Assembly: GCA_044508495.1 (NCBI GenBank)
Contig: JBIQHP010000029.1
Location: 1 to 22,630 of the forward strand
Source: Terrimesophilobacter sp044508495
GTDB lineage: Bacteria; Actinomycetota; Actinomycetes; Actinomycetales; Microbacteriaceae
Length of the DNA stretch: 22,630 nucleotides
Direction: 5' to 3'
Both the position numbers and the translations under genes were made by a program. A model generated the notes under the pieces. It was not told where the DNA came from, ran no database searches, and saw nothing but the letters and a program-made list of their open reading frames with translations. Positions 16,506 to 22,630 of the stretch are shown one piece after another (the first letter of the stretch is position 1; every line of letters begins with the position of its first letter).

Positions 16506-17477
16506 GTGCGCCAGCTCATCATCATCGGCTCCGGCCCTGCGGGATATACCGCGGCCATCTACGCCGCCCGCGCAAACCTCGCCCCCCTGCTCGTGGCGAG
16601 CTCGGTCGAGGCCGGCGGCGAGCTCATGAACACGACGGATGTCGAGAACTACCCGGGCTTCCCCGAGGGCATCCAGGGCCCTGATCTCATGGCGCTCTTC
16701 CAGGCCCAGGCCGAGCGCTTCGGCACCGAGGTCGTGCTCGACGACGTCGTGAAGCTCGAGCTCGATGGACAGGTCAAGAAGGTCACCCTGGGCTCCGGGA
16801 AGGTCGAGGAGGCGCTCGCGGTCATCTACGCGACCGGTTCCGCCTACCGCAAGCTCGGCGTCGAGGGCGAGGACCGGCTGAGCGGGCACGGCGTCTCCTG
16901 GTGCGCGACGTGCGACGGATTCTTCTTCCGCGAGAAGGTCATCGCGGTTGTCGGCGGCGGCGACTCGGCCATGGAGGAGGCCACCTTCCTCACGAAGTTC
17001 GCCTCCAAGGTCTACGTCATCCACCGCAGCGACCGGCTCCGCGCATCCGAGATCATGCAGGAGCGCGCACGGCAGAACCCCAAGATCGAGTTCCTCTTCA
17101 ACAAGGTCGTGGAGAGGATCGACGGAGGGGAGCTCCTCACCCACGTCGTGCTCCGCGACACGGTGGACGGGAGCGAGACCTCCCTCGAGCTCAACGGGCT
17201 CTTCATCGCGATCGGCAGCGATCCGCGGGTCCACCTCGTACACGGCCAGCTCGAGCTCACGGCAGAGGGGACGCTCGCGGTTGAGGGACGCACCTCGAAG
17301 ACCAGCCTTCCCGGCGTCTTCGGCGCGGGCGACGTCCTCGACCCGACCTACCGCCAGGCCGTGACGGCGGCCGGCTCCGGCACCGTCGCCGCACTCGACG
17401 CCGAGCACTACCTCGCGTCGCTGCCCAAGGACCTGCTGGCCGAGGCCAGCGCCACACCGACAGCGGTCCCGGCCTGA
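16506..17477 (+). CDS. trxB: Thioredoxin-disulfide reductase
   Basis: NADPH-dependent flavoenzyme that reduces thioredoxin. With the GTG start at 16506 it has 323 residues, the normal length. The FAD-binding motif GSGPAG is at 8-13, the redox-active disulfide WCATCDGFF at 132-140, and the NADPH loop GGGDSAMEEA at 150-159. The closing FAD motif GVFGAGDVLDPTYRQAVTAAGSG is near 272-294. GTG is preferred because AAGGGGAT (16490-16497) sits 8 nt upstream and the protein then opens directly on the Rossmann strand. An in-frame ATG at 16467 would overlap the promoter. trxA follows after 35 nt. Confidence 0.97.
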   Translation: MRQLIIIGSGPAGYTAAIYAARANLAPLLVASSVEAGGELMNTTDVENYPGFPEGIQGPDLMALFQAQAERFGTEVVLDDVVKLELDGQVKKVTLGSGKVEEALAVIYATGSAYRKLGVEGEDRLSGHGVSWCATCDGFFFREKVIAVVGGGDSAMEEATFLTKFASKVYVIHRSDRLRASEIMQERARQNPKIEFLFNKVVERIDGGELLTHVVLRDTVDGSETSLELNGLFIAIGSDPRVHLVHGQLELTAEGTLAVEGRTSKTSLPGVFGAGDVLDPTYRQAVTAAGSGTVAALDAEHYLASLPKDLLAEASATPTAVPA

Positions 17478-17512
17478 ACGCCGGAACCATGACCCAAGGA
17501 GAAGAACCAGGA

Positions 17513-17839
17513 ATGTCCACTGCGACCGACGTGACCGACGCCACCTTCGAGGAGGAGGTCCTCAACTCGACGACCCCCGTGCTCGTCGACTTCTGGGCGG
17601 AGTGGTGCGGTCCCTGCCGGGCCGTCTCGCCCATCCTCGACCAGATCGCGGCCGAGAACCCGGACAAGATCCGTCTCGTGAAGGTCGACGTCGACGCGAA
17701 CCCGCAGGTCGCGATGAAGTACCAGATCACCTCGATCCCCGCGATGAAGGTGTATCAGGGCGGCGAGGTCGTCAAGACCGTCATCGGCGCGATGCCGAAG
17801 CCGGCGCTCGAGGCGCAGCTGGCCGACTTCCTGAAGTAA
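17513..17839 (+). CDS. trxA: Thioredoxin
   Basis: Small cytosolic dithiol reductant for ribonucleotide reductase, methionine sulfoxide reductase and oxidised proteins. It has 108 residues with the canonical active site WCGPC at 31-35, the buried charge region VDFWAE before it, and the cis-proline in TSIPAMKVY (Pro76). ATG at 17513 is chosen because AAGGAGAAG lies upstream and the length is then standard; an in-frame ATG at 17489 would place that ribosome-binding site inside the gene. It forms an operon with its reductase, trxB, and probably shares the SigR-type promoter. Confidence 0.97.
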   Translation: MSTATDVTDATFEEEVLNSTTPVLVDFWAEWCGPCRAVSPILDQIAAENPDKIRLVKVDVDANPQVAMKYQITSIPAMKVYQGGEVVKTVIGAMPKPALEAQLADFLK

Positions 17840-17884
17840 TCCGGGGGGGCTGGGCGACCGCGTAACCGCCACGCCGGCGACCTC

Positions 17885-17890
17885 TATCCT
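17885..17890 (+). promoter_or_regulatory. Putative -10 of leaderless aminotransferase transcript
   Basis: TATCCT (TANNNT form) ends 6 nt before the ATG at 17897, and no normally spaced ribosome-binding site exists. This spacing is typical of leaderless actinobacterial mRNAs. No clear -35 is visible. Confidence 0.35.
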
Positions 17891-17896
17891 TGAGGG

Positions 17897-19207
17897 ATGG
17901 CAGGACAGTCGGAGGGGACCAACCTCGACCCCTGGTACGGGCACTATGCCGCCCGCACCGCGGGCCTGAGCGCCTCCGAGGTGCGTGCGCTCTTCGCCGT
18001 CGCCTCGCGCCCCGAGGTCGTCTCGCTCGCCGGTGGAATGCCGTACGTGTCCGCCTTGCCCACGGAGCTCGTGACGAGTGCGATCGAGCGGGTCATGCGC
18101 GAACGCGGTGCGGCCGCCCTCCAGTACGGCTCGGGGCAGGGCGTCCCGGAGCTGCGCGAGCAGATCCTCGAGGTCATGGCGCTCGAGGGCATCCGGGGCG
18201 CGGTCGACGATGTCGTCGTGACGACCGGCTCCCAGCACGCGCTCGAGCTCCTCGCCAAGCTCTTCCTCGATCCCGGTGACGTCGTGCTCGCCGAGGGTCC
18301 GAGCTACGTCACCGCCCTCGTCGTCTTCCGCTCCTTCCAGGCCGAGGTGAGCCACGTCCCGATGGACGAGCACGGACTCATCCCCGCCGCGCTTCGCGAG
18401 CGGATCGCCACGCTCAAGGCCGCCGGCAAGCGCCTCAAGCTCCTCTACACCGTGCCCACCTACAACAACCCGGCGGGGGTGACCCTCAGCTGGGAGCGAC
18501 GCCTCGAGCTCCTCGAGATCGCCCGTGAGAACGACATCCTCGTGCTCGAGGACAACCCCTACGGCCTTCTGTACTTCGACGGCCCGCCCCCGCACGCGAT
18601 GCGCTCGGTCGAAGGGGAGGGCGTCGTCTACCTCGGGACCTTCTCCAAGACGCTGGCCCCAGGGTTCAGGGTCGGCTGGGCCCTCGCGCCGCATGCTATT
18701 AGAGAGAAGCTCATCTTAGCGAACGAGGCGGCCATCCTCTCCCCCAGCTCCTTCACCCAGTCGGTGATCTCCGAGTACCTGGCCACCGCGGACTGGAGAT
18801 CCCAGATCGACACCTTCCGCAGCGTCTACCGGGAACGCCGGGACGCCATGCTCTCCGCCCTCGCGGAGCACCTCCCGAAGCTCAGCTGGACCGTGCCGGA
18901 TGGCGGCTTCTACGTCTGGCTCACCCTTCCCGAGCAGGTCGATGCGAAGTCGATGCTGCCCCGGGCCGTCAAGCAGCTCGTCGCCTATACGCCGGGGACG
19001 GCGTTCTACTCCGACGGGAACGGTCGCAACAACATCCGCCTGTCGTTCTGCTACCCGACGCCGGACTTCATCCGCGAAGGGGTCCGCCGGCTCGCGGCGG
19101 TCGTCACGGGGGAGCTCGAACTGCTCGAGACCTTCTCCCAGACCGGCCCGCTCAGCGCTGTCGGCATCGAGCGGAACGTCACGAGCCCGCCCCCGGACCT
19201 CGGCTAG
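17897..19207 (+). CDS. PLP-dependent class I/II aminotransferase, LysN/AadAT-like
   Basis: The 436-residue fold-type I aminotransferase transfers an amino group between an amino acid and a 2-oxo acid. SLAGGMPYVSALP (about 43-55) and LQYGSGQGVPELRE match the 2-aminoadipate/aromatic aminotransferase (LysN, KAT II) group. VPTYNNPAG and LEDNPYGLLYFDG are the cofactor-ring contacts, and GTFSKTLAPGFRVGW contains the PLP lysine (Lys251). The C-terminal RLSFCYPT holds the carboxylate-binding arginine. The substrate is not settled by motif. The codons at 18698-18718 include ATT, AGA and TTA, all unusual for this genome. ddl begins 10 nt after the stop, so the two are probably co-transcribed. Confidence 0.9.
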   Translation: MAGQSEGTNLDPWYGHYAARTAGLSASEVRALFAVASRPEVVSLAGGMPYVSALPTELVTSAIERVMRERGAAALQYGSGQGVPELREQILEVMALEGIRGAVDDVVVTTGSQHALELLAKLFLDPGDVVLAEGPSYVTALVVFRSFQAEVSHVPMDEHGLIPAALRERIATLKAAGKRLKLLYTVPTYNNPAGVTLSWERRLELLEIARENDILVLEDNPYGLLYFDGPPPHAMRSVEGEGVVYLGTFSKTLAPGFRVGWALAPHAIREKLILANEAAILSPSSFTQSVISEYLATADWRSQIDTFRSVYRERRDAMLSALAEHLPKLSWTVPDGGFYVWLTLPEQVDAKSMLPRAVKQLVAYTPGTAFYSDGNGRNNIRLSFCYPTPDFIREGVRRLAAVVTGELELLETFSQTGPLSAVGIERNVTSPPPDLG

Positions 19208-19217
19208 GCGAGATCGG

Positions 19218-20165
19218 ATGGCCGCCCCACCGAGCCGCGTGCTCGTGCTCGCCGGAGGCATCTCCCACGAGCGCGACGTGTCGCTGCGCTCCGGCCGGCG
19301 CGTCGCCGACGCCCTCGCACAGCACGGCATCACCGTCGAGCTCCGCGATCCCGACGCCGCCCTCCTCGAGCATCTGGCGGCGACCGAGCCCGAGGTGATC
19401 TGGCCGGTGCTGCACGGGTCGAGCGGCGAAGACGGTTCGCTCTATGCGATGCTCGAACTCGTCGGCATCCCCTTCGTCGGCTCCGCCTCGGCCGCAGCGC
19501 GACTCGCCTGGGACAAGCCGACCGCCAAGACGCTCGTGGAGCGAGCAGGACTCTCGACGCCCGGATCGATCACACTACCGCGCGACGCCTTCCGCGATCT
19601 CGGGGCGGCGCGCGTCCTCGGCACCATCACCGACTCCCTGCGCCCGCCCCTCGTCGTCAAGCCGGCGCAGGGCGGCTCCGCGCAGGGAGTGACCGTCGTG
19701 CACGACGTCGACGAGCTCTCCCGCGCCATGGTCGACGCCTACACCTACTGCGACGTCGCGATCGTCGAGACGGCGATCGCCGGGAACGAGGTCGCGATCG
19801 GGGTGATCGATACGGGGGACGGACCGGTGGCGCTCCCCGCCGTCGAGATCGAGCCGGTCGCCGGCGTGTACGGTTTCGAAGCCCGCTACAACGCGGGCGA
19901 GACCCGTTTCTACACTCCGGCGAGGCTGGATGCCGCGGTCGCCGAGCGCGCCGCCGCCGCCGCCCTCACGGCACACACGGCGCTTGGGCTCGGCCACCTC
20001 TCCCGCGTCGACTTCATCGTGGACGCGAGCGGCATCCCGTGGTTCCTCGAATGCAATGTCGCACCCGGGCTCACCGAGACCTCCCTCGTGCCGCAGGCGC
20101 TCGAGGCGGCCGGCCACGACCTCGGCTGGATCTATAGCGCCCTTGTCGCGGCAGCCCGCGCCTGA
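19218..20165 (+). CDS. ddl: D-alanine-D-alanine ligase (Ddl family, ATP-grasp)
   Basis: Joins two D-alanines for the peptidoglycan stem peptide using ATP. The 315-residue length fits the compact Ddl form. SHERDVSLRSG at 16-26 carries the glutamate that holds the first D-Ala. HGSSGEDGSL at 66-75, the ATP-binding KPAQGGSAQGV at 148-158 and RVDFIVDASGIPWFLECNVAPGLTETS at 263-289 (metal ligands Glu278, Asn280) follow. Aligned to E. coli DdlB, the Tyr-Glu-Ser triad is kept (Tyr224, Glu191, Ser154), which favours dipeptide over depsipeptide formation. Whether this is the only Ddl in the genome cannot be told. The ATG has only a weak ribosome-binding site. The gene converges on parB across the paired hairpin elements. 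Confidence 0.9.
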   Translation: MAAPPSRVLVLAGGISHERDVSLRSGRRVADALAQHGITVELRDPDAALLEHLAATEPEVIWPVLHGSSGEDGSLYAMLELVGIPFVGSASAAARLAWDKPTAKTLVERAGLSTPGSITLPRDAFRDLGAARVLGTITDSLRPPLVVKPAQGGSAQGVTVVHDVDELSRAMVDAYTYCDVAIVETAIAGNEVAIGVIDTGDGPVALPAVEIEPVAGVYGFEARYNAGETRFYTPARLDAAVAERAAAAALTAHTALGLGHLSRVDFIVDASGIPWFLECNVAPGLTETSLVPQALEAAGHDLGWIYSALVAAARA

Positions 20166-20172
20166 CGGGTAT

Positions 20173-20258
20173 CGCGTGGCGGATTTCGGGTGACTTCGAC
20201 CTCGCTCTGGCGGTAAACGGAGCCGCCGCGAGCTCGAAGTCACCCGAAATCCTCGATC
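20173..20258 (+). repeat. 86-bp hairpin element, copy A (after ddl)
   Basis: It starts CGCGTGGC (20173-20180). Perfect 19-bp arms at 20181-20199 and 20234-20252 follow. After a C-C mismatch the stem continues with 5 bp (CTCGC / GCGAG). The 22-nt core lies at 20204-20225, beginning GCTCTGGCGG and ending AACGGAGCCG. The element closes TCGATC. It begins 7 nt after the ddl stop codon. No T-tract follows, so it is not a canonical terminator. The family is unknown to me. Confidence 0.85.
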
Positions 20259-20295
20259 CCACGACGAGCTTGGCCCCGAGGTGATCCCGCTCGCT

Positions 20296-20381
20296 GCTCA
20301 AGGATTCCGAAGGAGTTTGGACTTGTGACGGCTCCGTTTACCGCCAGAGCAAGTCCAAACTCCTTCGGAATCCGTCACGCG
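20296..20381 (-). repeat. 86-bp hairpin element, copy B (after parB)
   Basis: Read on the minus strand it starts CGCGTGAC (20381-20374). Perfect 24-bp arms lie at 20373-20350 and 20325-20302, and the identical 22-nt core at 20350-20329. It closes TTGAGC. It aligns to copy A without gaps over 86 bp. Seven of the 19 stem positions paired in copy A differ in B, and all remain paired in both. It begins 14 nt after the parB stop. No T-tract follows. Confidence 0.85.
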
Positions 20382-20395
20382 AGGGCGTGCGGAAG

Positions 20396-21340
20396 TTAGG
20401 AAAAGCCGGGCTCGCCGAGCTCGCCGAGGATGCGGTTGAGGTCGGCGACCGAGGCAAACTCGATGGCAAGGGTGCCTTTCGACGCGCTGAGCGAGATCTT
20501 CACGCGCGTGTTGAGCCGGTCGCCGAGCCGGTCCGCGATCTCGGAGAGCTGTGCCTGGCGCTTGCCCGCGGTCGGCTTCGCCGCGCGCGGGGGCTTCTTC
20601 GACACGAGGCCGGCAGCGGCCTCGGCGCCGCGGACCGTGAGATCCTCGTTGACGATCTTGTCCGCCAGCCGTTCCATCGCAGCGTCGTCGCCCGCCGCGA
20701 GCACCGCGCGGGCATGGCCGGCGCTCAGGACTCCGGAGGCGACGCGCTTCTGCACGGAGGCGGGGAGCTTCAAGAGGCGCAGGGTATTGCTGATCTGAGG
20801 ACGGGAGCGTCCGATCCTGCTCGCGAGCTGATCCTGGGTGATGCCGAAGTCGGCGAGGAGCTGCTGGTACGCCGACGCCTCCTCGAGCGGATTCAGATCC
20901 GCCCGGTGGAGGTTCTCGAGGAGGGCGTCGCGCAGCATCTCCTCGTCCGCCGTGTTCTTGACGACGGCCGGTATCGTCGCGAGGCCGAGCTCCTTGGTCG
21001 CCCGCAGCCGCCGCTCGCCCATGATGAGCTCGTAGTGGGGCTCGCCGGGCGCCGCGCCCTCGATCGGTCGCACCACGACAGGCTGGAGGACGCCGACCTC
21101 GCGGATCGACGCCACGAGCTCGTCGAGCTTGTCCTTGGCGAACTCGGTGCGGGGCTGCACGGCGTTCGGGGCGATGTCGTCGGGGGCGAGGTTGGCCAGT
21201 CGCGCTCCGGGGACGGAGAGGAGACCCTCGCGCCCTCCGGCCGGGAAGAATACGTCGACGGGCCGGTCGGGCGACCCCTCGTCGGTCGGGATGAGGGCGC
21301 CGATTCCACGCCCGAGTCCGGTCCTCTTCGCAGCGGCCAT
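20396..21340 (-). CDS. parB: Chromosome partitioning protein ParB
   Basis: CTP-dependent clamp that loads at parS sites and, with ParA, segregates the origin region. The 314-residue product starts with the ParA-stimulating motif GLGRGIGALIP at 8-18. The N-terminal CTP-binding domain contains GERRLRATKELG and ENLHRADLNPLEEA. A helix-turn-helix follows, with GITQDQLASRIGRSRPQISNTLRLL, then a Lys/Pro/Ala-rich linker and the C-terminal dimer domain ending in ILGELGEPGFS. The ATG overlaps the parA stop (TGATG), so the pair is translationally coupled. The gene ends 22 nt outside the stem of hairpin copy B. Confidence 0.97.
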   Translation of the reverse strand: MAAAKRTGLGRGIGALIPTDEGSPDRPVDVFFPAGGREGLLSVPGARLANLAPDDIAPNAVQPRTEFAKDKLDELVASIREVGVLQPVVVRPIEGAAPGEPHYELIMGERRLRATKELGLATIPAVVKNTADEEMLRDALLENLHRADLNPLEEASAYQQLLADFGITQDQLASRIGRSRPQISNTLRLLKLPASVQKRVASGVLSAGHARAVLAAGDDAAMERLADKIVNEDLTVRGAEAAAGLVSKKPPRAAKPTAGKRQAQLSEIADRLGDRLNTRVKISLSASKGTLAIEFASVADLNRILGELGEPGFS

Positions 21341-22263
21341 CAGCGCGGTGCTCCCCTGTGTGCGATCTCCGCGGCCGCCTCCCGGTAGGAGAGCGAGCCG
21401 GTCGAGTTGGTGTCGTAGCTGATGACGCTCTGCCCGTAGCTCGGCGCCTCGGAGATGCGCACCGATCGGGGGATGAGCGTGTCGAGAACCTGGCCCGGGA
21501 AGTGCTCCCGGACATCCTCGACGACCTGGTTCGCGAGATTGGTGCGCGAGTCGTACATCGTCATGAGAATCGTCGAGACGCTGAGCCTCGGATTCAGGTG
21601 GCGCTCGATGAGCTGGATGTTGGAGAGGAGCTGACTGAGCCCCTCGAGTGCGTAGTACTCGCACTGGATCGGGATGAGCACCTCGGTCGCCGCGACGAAG
21701 GCGTTGATCGTGAGAAGGCCGAGCGAGGGCGGGCAGTCGATGAACACGTAGTGGTAGGGCTCGGCGGACTCCTCGAGGAACTTCTCGAGCGCCGTCCGCA
21801 GTCGCTGCTCGCGTGCGACGAGAGACACCAGCTCGATCTCCGCACCGGCCAGGTGGATGGTCGCCGGAACGCAGTACAGGGTGTCGAACTCCGGGCTCGA
21901 CTGCACGACCGCTGCCATCGGCTCGTCATTGATCACGACGTCGTACACGCTCGGAGTATCGGCACGGTGCTCGACCCCGAGCGCCGTCGAGGCGTTGCCC
22001 TGGGGGTCGAGGTCGACGACGAGGACCCTCGCCCCGGCACGTGCCAGCGCCGCGGCGAGATTGACGGTCGTCGTGGTCTTGCCCACTCCGCCTTTCTGGT
22101 TCGCTACGGTCAGCACCCGGGTCGCGCTCGGCAGGGGGAGCTCCTGTTCGGCGATCGCCTGACGGCGGCGCGTGAGTTCCGCGAGCTCGCGCGCGAGGGG
22201 GGTGGTGTCGTCGGCCTCGACGACAGGACCCTCCGTCTCGGCGGTCTTCTCAGGATGTTTCAC
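21340..22263 (-). CDS. parA: Chromosome partitioning ATPase ParA (Soj)
   Basis: DNA-binding P-loop ATPase whose gradient on the nucleoid pulls ParB-parS complexes apart. The 307 residues include a ~48-residue charged N-terminal extension. The deviant Walker A NQKGGVGKTT follows at 55-64, then VDLDPQGN, the switch region FIDCPPSLG and the IPIQCEYYALEGL motif. The start is a GTG at 22263 with CGAGG just upstream. That GTG is itself part of a parS site, so ParB bound there would cover the start of the gene. It is followed directly by parB and preceded by rsmG. Confidence 0.97.
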   Translation of the reverse strand: MKHPEKTAETEGPVVEADDTTPLARELAELTRRRQAIAEQELPLPSATRVLTVANQKGGVGKTTTTVNLAAALARAGARVLVVDLDPQGNASTALGVEHRADTPSVYDVVINDEPMAAVVQSSPEFDTLYCVPATIHLAGAEIELVSLVAREQRLRTALEKFLEESAEPYHYVFIDCPPSLGLLTINAFVAATEVLIPIQCEYYALEGLSQLLSNIQLIERHLNPRLSVSTILMTMYDSRTNLANQVVEDVREHFPGQVLDTLIPRSVRISEAPSYGQSVISYDTNSTGSLSYREAAAEIAHRGAPR

Positions 22264-22271
22264 GTGAAACC
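22256..22271. promoter_or_regulatory. parS centromere site
   Basis: TGTTTCACGTGAAACC matches the bacterial parS consensus TGTTTCACGTGAAACA at 15 of 16 positions, lacking only the last base of the palindrome. It spans the GTG start codon of parA. ParB nucleation here is expected from family knowledge, and local autoregulation of parAB is an inference. Confidence 0.93.
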
Positions 22272-22313
22272 TCGGTTGCTCGGTGCGGGGTGCCGCAGGA
22301 TCGGTCGACGGAC

Positions 22314-22332
22314 GACTGACGCACGGTCAGTC
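22314..22332. repeat. Small inverted repeat at the rsmG stop
   Basis: GACTGAC (22314-22320) and GTCAGTC (22326-22332) form a 7-bp stem with a 5-nt loop. It includes the rsmG stop codon. There is no T-tract, so termination between rsmG and parA is only a possibility. Confidence 0.35.
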
Positions 22333-22630
22333 CACTGTAGCCCGAAACACCCTCGTGGATTCCGTGCCGAGATCCTCACCCAGCGTCAGGATCTCGACAT
22401 CCACGAGGTGCGCCTTGCGGATGGCCTTAGCGGCCGCCTCGACCTCACCGGTGACGCCCGCGCCCTTGAGGAACAGGAGCTCCCCGCCGGATCTGACGAG
22501 GGGCACGGCGATCGGAATGAGCTTGGACAGGGCGCTCACCGCACGCGCGGTCGCCTGGTCCAGGAAGGGGGAGACCCTGGCCTCCTCCGCCCTGGCCCGG
22601 AGCACCTCGACGTTACCCAGACCCAGCGCG
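22327..22630 (-). CDS. rsmG: 16S rRNA (guanine-527-N7)-methyltransferase RsmG, partial
   Basis: Only the C-terminal ~100 residues are in the window; the frame runs open through the right edge, reading ALGLGNVEVLRARAEE before the first GTG at 22605, so that GTG is internal. The remaining sequence RAVSALSKLIPIAVPLVRSGGELLFLKG and the closing ESTRVFRATVD fit the SAM-dependent RsmG (GidB) fold, which methylates G527 of 16S rRNA. Its loss gives low-level streptomycin resistance in several bacteria. The location upstream of parA is the standard order near the actinobacterial origin. Assignment rests on the C-terminal half and synteny. Confidence 0.88.
   Translation of the reverse strand, partial: ALGLGNVEVLRARAEEARVSPFLDQATARAVSALSKLIPIAVPLVRSGGELLFLKGAGVTGEVEAAAKAIRKAHLVDVEILTLGEDLGTESTRVFRATVD

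Noticed and set aside
19860..19900. Ddl specificity change to D-Ala-D-Lac because Phe220 replaces a tyrosine
   Set aside because: Aligned to E. coli DdlB, Phe220 corresponds to Tyr212. The specificity-linked Tyr216 position is still tyrosine (Tyr224), and the Ser-Glu-Tyr triad is intact.
20204..20350. A CRISPR array or integron attC site in the ddl-parB gap
   Set aside because: There are only two copies in inverted orientation with no regular spacers, no cas genes nearby, and no attC core motifs that I can recognise.
20181..20373. The hairpins as ordinary Rho-independent terminators
   Set aside because: Neither has a T-tract on either strand, and a conserved 22-nt core with covarying arms is not expected of ordinary terminators.

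Overview
The window is about 22.6 kb of GC-rich actinobacterial chromosome, most like Microbacteriaceae. The evidence is the strong GC-ending codon bias, the gene content, and the parA-parB-rsmG cluster at the right end, which in Actinobacteria lies beside dnaA/oriC. Almost everything is housekeeping DNA. I see no insertion sequence, prophage, CRISPR array, tRNA or rRNA gene. A run of exactly 100 N (9062-9161) is an assembly artefact inside ssb.

Layout, left to right. purB (+) converges on a minus-strand group: a FAD monooxygenase, a TetR regulator 4 nt downstream of it, and two membrane proteins. A palindromic operator lies just upstream of the monooxygenase. Then come a fatty-acid desaturase (-) and a P-loop uridine-kinase-like protein (+). 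The replication/ribosome block on the minus strand is rpsF-ssb-rpsR-rplI, a strong terminator, then dnaB behind a 513-bp gene-free region. ino1 (+) starts divergently from rpsF and converges on cca (-). A plus-strand run follows: a DUF6049-like exported protein, murJ, trxB, trxA, an aminotransferase and a D-alanine-D-alanine ligase. It converges on parB-parA-rsmG (-).

How the genes work together. The right half combines cell-envelope synthesis (MurJ lipid II flippase, Ddl), thiol redox control (TrxB/TrxA, preceded by a good SigR/SigH-type promoter) and chromosome segregation (ParA/ParB, with a parS site over the parA start codon). The middle holds replication and translation genes (SSB, DnaB, S6, S18, L9) under an S6:S18-type leader. 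The left end carries a small accessory module (monooxygenase, TetR, desaturase).

The most unusual structure is in the 230-bp gap between the convergent genes ddl and parB. Two 86-bp elements lie there in opposite orientation and align without gaps. They share an identical 22-nt core and similar ends, but the hairpin arms have diverged with compensating changes: seven stem positions differ and all stay base-paired in both copies. Each neighbouring gene reads into its nearer element in the same polarity. I do not recognise this element.
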